DNA from: an uncultured Hyphomicrobiales bacterium
GTDB taxonomy: Bacteria > Pseudomonadota > Alphaproteobacteria > Rhizobiales > CAJQND01
Assembly: GCA_905479595.1 (NCBI GenBank)
Contig: CAJQND010000324.1
Span: 1-26,419 of the forward strand
Direction of reading: 5' to 3'
Length of the DNA: 26,419 nt
The translations under genes and the position numbers were made by a program. The notes below the pieces were generated by a model. That model did no database searches. It had not been told where the DNA came from and saw only the letters and a list, made by a program, of their open reading frames with translations. Of the stretch, positions 8,502 through 16,279 are shown in pieces. Each line of letters begins with the position of its first letter. Position 1 is the stretch's first letter.

Positions 8502-8928
8502 CGCCGGATTTCAATCGCGTGCCATAAAGCTCAAGCCGATGGTCAACGAGCTTGTAGCCAAGTTCCCGGGCAACGATTTCCTGAAGTTTCTCAATATCTT
8601 CATTGCGGAACTCGATTACCTCGCCCGATTGCAGGTCAATCAGGTGGTCGTGGTGTTCTTCTGGGGCGGGCTCATAGCGTGCGCGGCCATCGCGAAATTC
8701 ATGGCGTTCAAGAATGCCCGCATCATCAAACAGCCGCACCGTGCGATATACAGTGGCGATGGAGATGTTGCCATCAATTGCCGAGGCGCGACGGTACACC
8801 TCTTCCACATCAGGATGGTCATCTGCATCTGAAAGGACCCGGGCAATGACCCGGCGTTGGCCAGTCATGCGCATGCCCTTTTGAACACAGATTTCTTCCA
8901 GGCTAATATTGGCGTCGTTGTTGCTCAT
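8488..8928 (-). CDS. fur: Fur-family metalloregulator (Fur/Mur)
   Basis: Metal-responsive repressor of 146 aa. It has an N-terminal winged helix (about 10-85, with ATVYRTVRLFDDAGIL at 58-73) and a C-terminal dimerisation and metal-binding domain with HHDHLIDLQSGEVIEF at 92-107. The CxxC zinc motif found after HHDH in the E. coli protein is replaced by DLQS, as in alphaproteobacterial Fur/Mur proteins; in rhizobia the gene at this location often acts as Mur, a manganese-responsive regulator. Sequence alone does not decide iron versus manganese. I start it at the ATG at 8926-8928, which has TAGGA 6 nt upstream; the frame extends to 9027 but that part is not conserved and runs into the divergent hslV leader. 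Confidence 0.95.
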   Translation of the reverse strand: MSNNDANISLEEICVQKGMRMTGQRRVIARVLSDADDHPDVEEVYRRASAIDGNISIATVYRTVRLFDDAGILERHEFRDGRARYEPAPEEHHDHLIDLQSGEVIEFRNEDIEKLQEIVARELGYKLVDHRLELYGTRLKSGDGNT

Positions 8929-9100
8929 AAATTTCCTACCGTATCGAACTTGCGCATTGTATATGACTTCACAAGCATGCGCGCAATGTTCCGAGCCCAA
9001 AGGTGAGGAAAAAGATTGCGGTTGCAAAGACTATGGCCATGCTTACATGTTGAGAAAGACATTTTCACCGAAACCACGGTTCATTAAGGATAAAACGCCC

Positions 9101-9664
9101 GTGAGCAAAGATAATACCTATGACGCAAGCGCCTGGCGCGGCACCACAATTCTTACTGTGCGCAAGGGCGGCAAAGTGGTTATTGCAGGTGACGGCCAGG
9201 TAAGCCTTGGCAATACAGTCATCAAAGCCAATGCCCGCAAAGTGCGGCCACTTGGCAAAGGTAATGTTATCGCCGGATTTGCCGGTGCCACTGCAGATGC
9301 CTTTACTTTGTTTGAACGCCTTGAGGGCAAACTCGAACAATATCCAGAACAACTGACCCGCGCGTGCGTTGAGCTGGCCAAAGATTGGCGCACAGATCGG
9401 TATTTGCGCCGTCTTGAAGCCATGATGATTGTCGCCGACAAATCCGTCTCTCTGGTTTTAACAGGTACAGGCGATGTGCTTGAGCCAGAACAGGGATTGA
9501 CCGCTATCGGATCCGGTGGAAATTTTGCGTATGCCGCTGCAAAAGCGCTTGTTGATACTGAGTTATCAGCTGAGGAAATTTGTCGCAAAGCCATGGGTAT
9601 CGCTGCTGAAATCTGTGTGTTCACCAATGACAATCTCGTTGTGGAAACTTTGGACACCAAATGA
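9101..9664 (+). CDS. hslV: ATP-dependent protease subunit HslV
   Basis: Proteolytic subunit of the HslUV (ClpYQ) cytosolic protease. The 187-aa protein has the N-terminal nucleophile segment TTILTVRKGGKVVIAGDGQV, in which T15 would become the catalytic Thr after removal of a 14-residue propeptide. Short propeptides of this sort are usual in alphaproteobacterial HslV, unlike E. coli, where only Met is removed. I chose the GTG at 9101, with AAGGA 10 nt upstream; the frame is open back to 8909 but that region is the divergent fur/hslV promoter. The stop overlaps the next gene's start (ATGA). Confidence 0.95.
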   Translation: MSKDNTYDASAWRGTTILTVRKGGKVVIAGDGQVSLGNTVIKANARKVRPLGKGNVIAGFAGATADAFTLFERLEGKLEQYPEQLTRACVELAKDWRTDRYLRRLEAMMIVADKSVSLVLTGTGDVLEPEQGLTAIGSGGNFAYAAAKALVDTELSAEEICRKAMGIAAEICVFTNDNLVVETLDTK

Positions 9665-10671
9665 AACTAGACCCCGAAGATCTGGCTGCCGCCGTTGAGA
9701 ACGGCATTATTCAGCCTGGCCAGGCAGACGCGCTGACGGATTTTCTCACCGCGCGCGCCCAACGTCCAGGTGCGCGCACCGAAAACTTTCGGGTGGTGAA
9801 TAATTTCGGCGAGGTCTTTATCTGCATCGGCCAGGTCATGATCTTGTCGGCGATCGCTTCAGTGCCCTTCTTGTTCGGCGCCATTACTTTGCCGGTGATG
9901 GCAGTGCTGTATTGGTTGATGGCTGAATTTTTCACCTTCCGCAAGTTGCGCCTGGCCCCTGCAATTGTCGCCTCGCTGGGGTTTGCCGCCCTTTCTGCGC
10001 GTTCATATGCAGTTCTTGCGGAAGGCGACCTCGGCGGATTCTGGACGTTGCTCTTATCTGGAAAATATACGTTCTTATTGGCATTTGCCGTAGCGATTGC
10101 TTTGGCGTTTATCCGGTTCCGGTTGCCATTTCTTCTTTTGCCGTTGGCTTTGTCGGCCACAGCATGTGTATATTTCCTGGCCAGTACAATTTTTCCTGGC
10201 CTTCCCTATCTGGCAATATTCGGTGCGTGTGGCCTGGCCATTCTCGCCACCGCTATCTGGCTCGATAGCCTCGATCCGCTCCGCCAGAGTCGAACGACGG
10301 CCTATGCGTTCTGGCTTTTCATCATCGGATCACCCTTGACAATTCATCCGCTTTTCTTTTCCGTTTTAACGGGCGGGGAATTTGGCAGCACAGTGGGGGT
10401 CATATTGGGCTGTGCATTGACGGCCACCTTATTGGGCCTGCTTCTTGACCGACGCTCGCTGGTGGCATCGTCATTAATCTACTTTACAATTTCCATCGGT
10501 TACATGAGTTCCCAATTTGCAACAGATATGGCAATGACGGTAACGGTGACGGCGCTGTTGATTGGCTCAGGTGTCGTATTGCTTGGGGTTTTCTGGTATC
10601 CGCTGCGTTCGATGATCATGAGAAGCCTTCCCCAAATTGCCATGTTCGAAAAACTTCCACCATATGCGTGA
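9661..10671 (+). CDS. Multi-pass membrane protein of unknown function between hslV and hslU
   Basis: I do not recognise this 336-aa protein with certainty. Residues 1-45 are polar and predicted cytosolic, with a short helical pair (LAAAVENGIIQPGQADALTD) resembling the start of DUF2157-type membrane proteins. After that come about ten hydrophobic segments, roughly at 50-70, 72-92, 101-119, 133-152, 155-175, 180-200, 213-235, 242-262, 267-285 and 290-313. There are no cysteine clusters, P-loops or catalytic motifs that I can see. Its ATG overlaps the hslV stop and its TGA lies 6 nt before hslU, so all three are likely one transcript and translationally coupled. A link to membrane protein quality control is only suggested by position. 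Confidence 0.85.
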   Translation: MKLDPEDLAAAVENGIIQPGQADALTDFLTARAQRPGARTENFRVVNNFGEVFICIGQVMILSAIASVPFLFGAITLPVMAVLYWLMAEFFTFRKLRLAPAIVASLGFAALSARSYAVLAEGDLGGFWTLLLSGKYTFLLAFAVAIALAFIRFRLPFLLLPLALSATACVYFLASTIFPGLPYLAIFGACGLAILATAIWLDSLDPLRQSRTTAYAFWLFIIGSPLTIHPLFFSVLTGGEFGSTVGVILGCALTATLLGLLLDRRSLVASSLIYFTISIGYMSSQFATDMAMTVTVTALLIGSGVVLLGVFWYPLRSMIMRSLPQIAMFEKLPPYA

Positions 10672-10677
10672 GATCCA

Positions 10678-11985
10678 ATGACTGACTTTTCCCCCCGTGA
10701 AATCGTTTCTGAACTTGACCGTTACATTATTGGTCAAAAAGACGCCAAACGCGCCGTGGCAATAGCCCTGCGCAACCGCTGGCGGCGCAAACAGCTTGAT
10801 GATGTGATGCGTGAAGAAGTGCTGCCGAAAAACATACTCATGATCGGCCCTACAGGGGTTGGCAAAACCGAGATTTCCCGGCGGCTGGCGAAACTCGCAA
10901 ACGCGCCGTTCATTAAAATCGAGGCGACCAAGTTTACAGAAGTTGGTTATGTGGGCAGAGATGTCGAACAGATCGTGCGCGATTTAATCGAGGCTGGCAT
11001 TTCGATTGTCCGCGATGCCAAACGTAAAGAAGTTTCCGCCACCGCGCATATCAACGCCGAAGAGCGGGTGCTCAATGCCCTGGTGGGAGAAAAATCCAGC
11101 GATACCACACGGCAAAATTTTCGCAAAAAACTGCGCGAAGGCCAGCTCGACGAAAAAGAAATCGAGGTTGAAGTTGCAGATACAGGCGGTGGCATGGGCG
11201 GATTTGAAATTCCGGGTATGCCAGGTGCTTCCATGGGCATGGTCAATTTAAACGATATACTCGGCAAGGCCATGGGCGGCCGCACCAAAACCCGCAAGCT
11301 GACAGTGCGTGAATCTTACCAGCTTTTGATCGCCGAAGAATCTGACAAACTGCTCGACGATGAACAAGTGGTGCAAGACGCTATTGATGCGGTTGAGAAT
11401 AACGGTATCGTGTTTCTCGACGAAATCGACAAAATCTGCGTGCGCTCAGAACGTTCCGGTGGCGATGTGAGCCGCGAAGGTGTGCAGCGTGATCTGTTGC
11501 CTTTGATTGAAGGTACAGTGGTTGCCACCAAGCACGGACCGGTAAAAACCGACCACATTTTATTTATCGCCTCTGGGGCTTTCCACCAGTCAAAACCTTC
11601 TGATCTTTTGCCAGAGTTGCAGGGGCGGTTACCAATCCGAGTGGAACTTCGCGCCCTGACACAGGAAGATTTCCGCCGCATTCTCACTGAGCCTGAATCA
11701 AGCCTCATCAAACAATATATCGCGTTGATGGGTACCGAAGAAGTGGAACTGGAATTTACCGAAGACGGGATCGATACTGTGGCGCGCATTGCAGCTGAAA
11801 TCAATTCTTCCATTGAAAACATCGGCGCGCGGCGCTTGCATACAGTTATGGAACGGGTGCTCGACGAAGTCTCGTTTGATGCCACCGACAAAGGGGGCAG
11901 CACAGTGACGATTGATGCCGCTTATGTTGAAAAACATGTTGGTGATCTCGCCAGAAATACCGATCTTTCAAAGTTCATTCTTTAG
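10678..11985 (+). CDS. hslU: ATP-dependent protease ATPase subunit HslU
   Basis: AAA+ unfoldase that feeds substrates to HslV. The 435-aa protein has Walker A GPTGVGKT at 57-64, the pore motif within KFTEVGYVGRDVE (85-97), the I-domain insertion with a Gly/Met-rich stretch at about 168-190, and Walker B FLDEID at 246-251. It ends in DLSKFIL; the C-terminal tail of HslU docks into HslV, so this end looks functional. Length is normal. The last 11 bp overlap the 3' end of the convergent XRE gene. No terminator is visible between them. Confidence 0.98.
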   Translation: MTDFSPREIVSELDRYIIGQKDAKRAVAIALRNRWRRKQLDDVMREEVLPKNILMIGPTGVGKTEISRRLAKLANAPFIKIEATKFTEVGYVGRDVEQIVRDLIEAGISIVRDAKRKEVSATAHINAEERVLNALVGEKSSDTTRQNFRKKLREGQLDEKEIEVEVADTGGGMGGFEIPGMPGASMGMVNLNDILGKAMGGRTKTRKLTVRESYQLLIAEESDKLLDDEQVVQDAIDAVENNGIVFLDEIDKICVRSERSGGDVSREGVQRDLLPLIEGTVVATKHGPVKTDHILFIASGAFHQSKPSDLLPELQGRLPIRVELRALTQEDFRRILTEPESSLIKQYIALMGTEEVELEFTEDGIDTVARIAAEINSSIENIGARRLHTVMERVLDEVSFDATDKGGSTVTIDAAYVEKHVGDLARNTDLSKFIL

Positions 11986-12328
11986 GTAAGGCTGCCAGCA
12001 AAGCGTCTATTGTATCATCATCAAGTTTGGCGATGTTTTGCGCCAGCCTGTTGGCAAGTTCAGTGGCTTTAGGATTGAGGCCCGCCGTATCTATAACAAT
12101 GCGCGGGTGGGATAATTGCGCGAGGCGCTGGATTTCTTCCGCCTCATCCCAGATCACGTTGAAGAATGTGATTATGCGCTGCACGAGATACCAGCTTGGA
12201 CGCCCGCGGTGACCGTTTTCCAAAGCAGAAAGATAGGCGTTCGACACCCCGATTGCTTCCGCCATTTGTTTTTGGGTGACGTTGTTTGCAGAGCGCAATG
12301 CGCGCATTTTTTCGCCAAATGGGGTCAT
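11975..12328 (-). CDS. XRE-family helix-turn-helix regulator
   Basis: A 117-aa DNA-binding protein with an XRE domain at about residues 3-62 (KMRALRSANNVTQKQMAEAI, then the recognition segment SNAYLSALENGHRGRPS) and a short C-terminal helical region. Target genes are unknown. It is the last gene of the timA-mltA-smr-xre run; its ATG overlaps the smr stop (ATGA). Its 3' end overlaps hslU by 11 bp on the opposite strand, so transcription through one gene produces antisense to the end of the other. The N-terminus starts directly at the conserved TPFGEKMRALR segment, which supports the start. Confidence 0.9.
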   Translation of the reverse strand: MTPFGEKMRALRSANNVTQKQMAEAIGVSNAYLSALENGHRGRPSWYLVQRIITFFNVIWDEAEEIQRLAQLSHPRIVIDTAGLNPKATELANRLAQNIAKLDDDTIDALLAALPKE

Positions 12329-12954
12329 CTGTGCCTGGTTCGTCTAAGTCGGACATAGAACGCACCACCACCCCCATGGCGTGGATGTGCCGGTTGAAAT
12401 CCGGCAACCATTAAACGGAACTCAGCTTCACCAAGCCATTCGGGCAACAGCCGTCGCAACCGGCCCATACGTTCTGGCGCATCAAAATGTTGCGCGCCAT
12501 GCAACGTGTGCCGGGCAAAGGGCGAACAGCCCTTACCGGTAATCACCAAGACTGTGCGTTTGCCAGCAGCACGCGCACCAGTCAGAAACCCTCGCAACTC
12601 GCCGCGCGCCATTTCCGCGCTATGCCCGTGCAGATCAAGCCGCGCCTCAATATCCACATTACCACGGGTTAGTTTTTGTCTTGTGCGTCTATCGAGATTG
12701 GCGATGGGGGGCGGTGCGGCTGGCGGTGGTGCGCGATAGGTAATTGCAGTTTTGGTGGCAGGCGCAGCTGGTGGTGCCGTTTGCTTTTTGCGTTTTGGTG
12801 GCGCGGGCAATGGTGCACAACCTGCAAGTTCCGCCGCGACCAGGTCAGAAAATCGCGTCTTGGCAATTGGCTCTACAGTTTCTGCAACCCGGGTCCAGAG
12901 ATGATGATCGGGTACTCCGGCGCGTGGGCGTTTCGGCTTGTCATTTTTTCCCAT
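12325..12954 (-). CDS. Smr-domain protein
   Basis: A 209-aa protein with a low-complexity Pro/Ala/Lys linker (about 48-85) and a C-terminal Smr (small MutS-related) domain with LDLHGHSAEMA at 106-116, ITGKG at 138-142 and GGGGAFYV at 194-201. Smr domains can be nucleases acting on DNA or RNA; the specific role of this stand-alone form is not known. I start it at the ATG at 12952-12954, 13 nt after the mltA stop, with GAGGG about 10 nt upstream. The frame extends upstream to 13071, but that part lies inside mltA. The mltA-smr-xre order is common in rhizobia. Confidence 0.9.
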   Translation of the reverse strand: MGKNDKPKRPRAGVPDHHLWTRVAETVEPIAKTRFSDLVAAELAGCAPLPAPPKRKKQTAPPAAPATKTAITYRAPPPAAPPPIANLDRRTRQKLTRGNVDIEARLDLHGHSAEMARGELRGFLTGARAAGKRTVLVITGKGCSPFARHTLHGAQHFDAPERMGRLRRLLPEWLGEAEFRLMVAGFQPAHPRHGGGGAFYVRLRRTRHR

Positions 12955-12967
12955 GACGCACGGGCCC

Positions 12968-14131
12968 TCAACGCGCCAGGCGCTTGGCCAGGCGTTTCGG
13001 TAACAGAACGACAAGACGGCCCGGGCTTTGCATCGGACCTGCAGCACGACCAGCTTTATCGCCAGAGCCAAAGAAAATATCGCCTCGTACTTTGCCTTTG
13101 ATTGCGCTGCCGGTGTCCTGTGCCACCATCAAACGTCGAAACGGTTCAAGCTTTCCGCTTGCGCCTGTTGGGGTTTTTGTATCCAACCACATGGGCGTTC
13201 CGTAAAGATGGTATTTTCCATCCACCGCAAGGCTACGGCCAGGTGTCAGTTCAATCCCTTGCGCGCCTGGCGGGCCAAGACTTGGGTTGCGCACTTTTAT
13301 TTCGCGAAAGAATATGAAGGATTGGTTTTTCCAAAATAGCTTGTGCAGGCGGTCCGGGTTGAGCAGAAGCCATGCCCGGATAGACTGCATGGTCACTTTT
13401 TTGCGCTCAAGCTCATTCCAGTCGATCAACACTTTGCCAATCGCTGTATAAGGACGGCCGTTCTTGCCAGCAAAACCGATGCGTATCACCTCGCCCGTAT
13501 CAAGGCGGACCCGGCCAGATCCTTGCACGTGCAAAAAGAAGGCGTCTGCCCAGTCTTTTAACCAGATCAGTTCCAGACCTTTGCCCTTCAGCGCGCCCTG
13601 TTCAATTTGCTTGCGGGTATAATAGGGTTTTACGCCGCTTGCAGTTTTACGCCCATAAGGCATGCCATATTTTTTCGCCGCCGACTTTGACAGCGAAACG
13701 AGATCTTTTGGTTTACGGTAAATCGTTACCGGATACTCACGGCTAGGTTTACGGGAGCCATCAATTTCGGGTTCGAAATAACCGGTAAACATGCTTGAGT
13801 TCGAACGGATTTCAACCGGAGAAAAATAGTGTTCGAAAAAGCGCCGGGCAGAAGAACTGCTGATTTTCGACCCGCCCTTTAGCGCCTTGTTACATGCCGC
13901 GCGCCAGTCATCACGGCTACCGCCATAAATGGTTTTGCGCCATCGCGCTTTCATCATGACCCGGCACGAGCGGCGAAAGGCAGCATAACTCGCCGAAAGA
14001 TTGTCTTTGTTCCATCCTGAAAGTGCACCAAAACTAACCGGGCGCACATCTGAGCGTGCCTGGACTTCCACTGAAAAAATCAGAGCCCCGGCAAGAATGC
14101 CGAAAAGCAGGGTAAATCTCTTCATTGTCAT
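12968..14131 (-). CDS. mltA: Membrane-bound lytic murein transglycosylase A (MltA) family
   Basis: Cleaves the glycan strands of peptidoglycan to 1,6-anhydro-muropeptides in the periplasm. The 387-aa protein begins with a signal peptide (KRF, then a hydrophobic run to about 22, likely cut after VQA at 25), followed by the MltA barrel domain and a C-terminal 3D domain with D339 (VAQDTGSAIKG) and D351 (VRGDIFFGSG). There is no lipobox cysteine near the signal cleavage site, so unlike E. coli MltA this form is probably not a lipoprotein. The start is MTMKR at complement 14129-14131; a second ATG lies two codons on and the ribosome site is weak. It begins 4 nt after the timA stop. A longer frame to 14257 would overlap timA and is not credible. 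Confidence 0.93.
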   Translation of the reverse strand: MTMKRFTLLFGILAGALIFSVEVQARSDVRPVSFGALSGWNKDNLSASYAAFRRSCRVMMKARWRKTIYGGSRDDWRAACNKALKGGSKISSSSARRFFEHYFSPVEIRSNSSMFTGYFEPEIDGSRKPSREYPVTIYRKPKDLVSLSKSAAKKYGMPYGRKTASGVKPYYTRKQIEQGALKGKGLELIWLKDWADAFFLHVQGSGRVRLDTGEVIRIGFAGKNGRPYTAIGKVLIDWNELERKKVTMQSIRAWLLLNPDRLHKLFWKNQSFIFFREIKVRNPSLGPPGAQGIELTPGRSLAVDGKYHLYGTPMWLDTKTPTGASGKLEPFRRLMVAQDTGSAIKGKVRGDIFFGSGDKAGRAAGPMQSPGRLVVLLPKRLAKRLAR

Positions 14132-14135
14132 AAGA

Positions 14136-14864
14136 TCAATTGGCAGCTTCAGTGGCAACCAGCTTCCAGTTCGGATCGCTCGAGCTAACGTCACGCATAA
14201 AAGTCCAGATATCGATAACTTCGCGGATTTTTTGAAGATCACCTTCGATGACCGCACCCGATTTATCGTGGGTTGCTGAAATCAATTGGCTAACAAACTT
14301 GATGGTGATACTGGCTTTCTTGTTTTTCAGAGTGCTTTCGATGATTGACGCTTTATCGATACCAACAAACGTGGATTCCTGGACATGCCCAGCTTTTTCA
14401 CGTTCGCTCAGTGCGCCGTTAAACCCATCATAGACTTCGCGAGACAGAAGATTTTTCAAAATCTTCCGGTCACCATCAGAAAATGCCGTGACAATCATTT
14501 CATATGCACCGCGTGCACCTTGCAGGAAAACTTTCGCATCGAAAGAATCATCAGCCGCTTTGATTTTAAGCAATGCCTTGGCGAGAGGAGTGCCTTCCTC
14601 GGCAATGCCTTTCCAAACAGGCTCTTCTTCTTCATTGCGCATACGGTAGGCGCTTTCAGGCACTTCATCCTGTTTTGCACCGGGTAAAGGCACAACATTA
14701 TCTTCGTTTTTCTTGTCCTTAGCCGCGTCAGACGCGCTGTATGGGTCAAAAGGCGGTTTTCTCTCATGGCCAGTTCGGCGTCCTAAAACGCTACGCAGCC
14801 GTAAAAAGATAATTACAGCGACAACCAGGATGATGATATTAAGGGGATCAAATGCTTCGTTCAT
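14136..14864 (-). CDS. Tim44-like (TimA) domain membrane protein
   Basis: A 242-aa protein with a single N-terminal membrane helix (about 9-23), a charged linker (about 28-90) and a C-terminal Tim44-like domain (about 95-238). In mitochondria the Tim44 domain ties import machinery to the membrane; in alphaproteobacteria TimA is an inner-membrane protein whose exact role is not well defined. It is the first gene of the timA-mltA-smr-xre run and is divergent from fxsA, with two inverted repeats in the shared 214-bp promoter region. SecB and FxsA being next door fits an envelope-related neighbourhood. Confidence 0.9.
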   Translation of the reverse strand: MNEAFDPLNIIILVVAVIIFLRLRSVLGRRTGHERKPPFDPYSASDAAKDKKNEDNVVPLPGAKQDEVPESAYRMRNEEEEPVWKGIAEEGTPLAKALLKIKAADDSFDAKVFLQGARGAYEMIVTAFSDGDRKILKNLLSREVYDGFNGALSEREKAGHVQESTFVGIDKASIIESTLKNKKASITIKFVSQLISATHDKSGAVIEGDLQKIREVIDIWTFMRDVSSSDPNWKLVATEAAN

Positions 14865-14931
14865 TCCGTAGTCCGGGCCTCATTGGCTTAATTTGGCTCA
14901 AATAACCTTAGGTGTATGTGGCTGGTCAACC

Positions 14932-14965
14932 TGACAGGGAAATTCAATTACCTTTACCCCTGTCA
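14932..14965. promoter_or_regulatory. 8-bp inverted repeat in timA/fxsA divergent promoter
   Basis: TGACAGGG (14932-14939) and CCCTGTCA (14958-14965) are perfect inverted copies separated by 18 bp, centred upstream of timA and fxsA. Overlapping the left arm on the minus strand is TTGACC, which with GTTATT 17 bp on could be a promoter for timA. The arrangement looks like an operator for a dimeric regulator, but no regulator is identified. Confidence 0.4.
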
Positions 14966-14970
14966 CTTGG

Positions 14971-14991
14971 CTCATACTATACATATATGAG
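14971..14991. promoter_or_regulatory. CTCATA-N9-TATGAG inverted repeat
   Basis: A perfect 6-bp inverted repeat with 9-bp spacer, six bases from the TGACAGGG dyad, in the AT-rich centre of the timA/fxsA intergenic region. It may be an operator, or part of a promoter (its spacer and right arm are TATACAT-like). No function can be assigned from the sequence. Confidence 0.35.
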
Positions 14992-15078
14992 TTAAAATCG
15001 TGAGTCCAACAGCCATAAAGCGAATATGACCATGCCAATAGGTAATTTCTAAGGCAATTGGCTAAAATAGGTGAAACA

Positions 15079-15603
15079 TTGCCCCTAATCATTCTAATCC
15101 TTTTTATTTCGGTTCCCCTTATCGAGATCGGGCTGTTCATAAAGGTCGGATCGCTGATTGGCTTGTGGCCTACTCTTGCCACCGTAGTTCTGACTGCTGT
15201 TCTTGGCACATGGCTGCTGCGTCAGCAGAGTTTCGCGGTTATAAATCAGGCGCGCGAAACCACCGCACGCAACGAATTACCGGTTGAGCCGATTATTCAC
15301 GGGGTTTTTCTGCTTGCAGCCGGATTGCTGATGTTAACACCTGGATTTTTCACAGACGCAATTGGATTCCTTTTGCTCATACCACGTCTCAGGCTTGCGA
15401 TTGCTTATGGAATCTGGAATCGGATCAAAGATAATGTGCACGTCGTTCAACCGGGAATGCACCCATCTCAAGGTGATCCTGCACCGAGGCCGGACAGACC
15501 AGGTGCCGGGCCGGTAATCGATGGAGAGGTCATCGAAGACGAACTGGATGCCGGCTCATCAGCGGATAATCCACATGATGATTCACCCTGGCGGACACCG
15601 TGA
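15079..15603 (+). CDS. fxsA: FxsA family membrane protein
   Basis: Small inner-membrane protein of the FxsA family, known from E. coli where overproduction relieves exclusion of phage T7 by the F plasmid; the normal role is unknown. The protein has hydrophobic segments at about 2-22, 28-48 and 75-100 (from this start), the conserved PLIEIGLFIKVG at the N-terminus, LTPGFFTDAIGFLLLIP in the middle, and a Pro/Asp-rich hydrophilic tail. No ATG is available: an in-frame TAA at 15043 limits the gene. I chose the TTG at 15079, preceded by AGGTGA at a good distance and placed right before the conserved helix; a TTG at 15058 with AAGG too close is the alternative. It is followed 84 bp later by secB. 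Confidence 0.87.
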   Translation: MPLIILILFISVPLIEIGLFIKVGSLIGLWPTLATVVLTAVLGTWLLRQQSFAVINQARETTARNELPVEPIIHGVFLLAAGLLMLTPGFFTDAIGFLLLIPRLRLAIAYGIWNRIKDNVHVVQPGMHPSQGDPAPRPDRPGAGPVIDGEVIEDELDAGSSADNPHDDSPWRTP

Positions 15604-15687
15604 GCTATTGCGGGCGATGCAGAGACGTGATAGCCGGAAGCACGAATTTTCAAAACGGTAGATGAATTGTTGAGGACCTGAGAGAGA

Positions 15688-16215
15688 ATGGCCAAGAAAC
15701 CTAGCGATAAGAACGAAGCAACAGGCGAAGAAGCTGGCGCTGCACCGGGACCAGAAGGCGTTGCCGGCAATGGCGTGGCTCCTTCCATGCGTGTGCTTGC
15801 ACAGTATTTGAAAGATCTTTCTTTTGAAAACCCGAACGCACCACAATCTTTGATGAACGAAGGTAGCCAGCCACAGATCGATGTTTCGGTTAATGTGAAT
15901 GCCAAAACCTTGGCACCATCCGATTTTGAGGTTGAACTGCAGCTTGAGATCAAGGCAACAGACGACAAATCAACAGTTTTCGCAGCTGAGATGCTCTACG
16001 CAGGCATTTTCCGGCTTGAGAACATTCCAGAAGAGCATATGCATCCACTGGTGCTGATCGAATGCCCGCGCATGATCTTCCCGTTTGCCCGCCAGATCTT
16101 GGCTGAAGCAACACGCAATGGCGGCTTCCCGCCACTGCTTCTCGATCCAATCGATTTTGGTGCAATGTACCAACAGCGTATGGAAGCTGAAGGCGGCGAA
16201 CCCAAAATCAGCTAA
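15688..16215 (+). CDS. secB: Protein-export chaperone SecB
   Basis: Homotetrameric cytosolic chaperone that keeps preproteins unfolded and delivers them to SecA. The 175-aa protein has a polar N-terminal extension (1-30) before the SecB core, which starts at MRVLAQYLKDLSFENPNAP and includes the conserved HPLVLIECPRMIFPFARQIL and GGFPPLLLDPIDF. An AGAGAG-type ribosome site precedes the ATG. It is followed by a clear terminator and faces dnaQ. Proximity to dnaQ and the origin cluster is conserved in alphaproteobacteria. Confidence 0.97.
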   Translation: MAKKPSDKNEATGEEAGAAPGPEGVAGNGVAPSMRVLAQYLKDLSFENPNAPQSLMNEGSQPQIDVSVNVNAKTLAPSDFEVELQLEIKATDDKSTVFAAEMLYAGIFRLENIPEEHMHPLVLIECPRMIFPFARQILAEATRNGGFPPLLLDPIDFGAMYQQRMEAEGGEPKIS

Positions 16216-16238
16216 AACGTTTGTTATGCTTTATGAAG

Positions 16239-16271
16239 AGGCCGCACATTACGTGCGGCCTTTTTGTTTTT
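16239..16271 (+). terminator. Rho-independent terminator after secB
   Basis: AGGCCGCAC (16239-16247) pairs perfectly with GTGCGGCCT (16253-16261) around a 5-nt loop, followed by a T-rich run (TTTTTGTTTTT). It starts 23 nt after the secB stop. On the minus strand the same stem lies after the dnaQ stop but without a T-run, so it works best for secB; it could still act as an mRNA 3'-end hairpin for dnaQ. Confidence 0.92.
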
Positions 16272-16279
16272 AGATATGC

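Noticed and set aside
9025..9070. Heat-shock sigma-32-type promoter before hslV
   Set aside because: A GTTGCA and CTTACAT pair with about 15-bp spacing resembles the rhizobial RpoH pattern, but the match is weak and would need transcription start mapping.
8909..9100. Upstream extension of HslV from the ATG at 8909
   Set aside because: HslV homology begins near TTILTV, with only a short propeptide expected; the extension covers the fur start and the divergent promoter.
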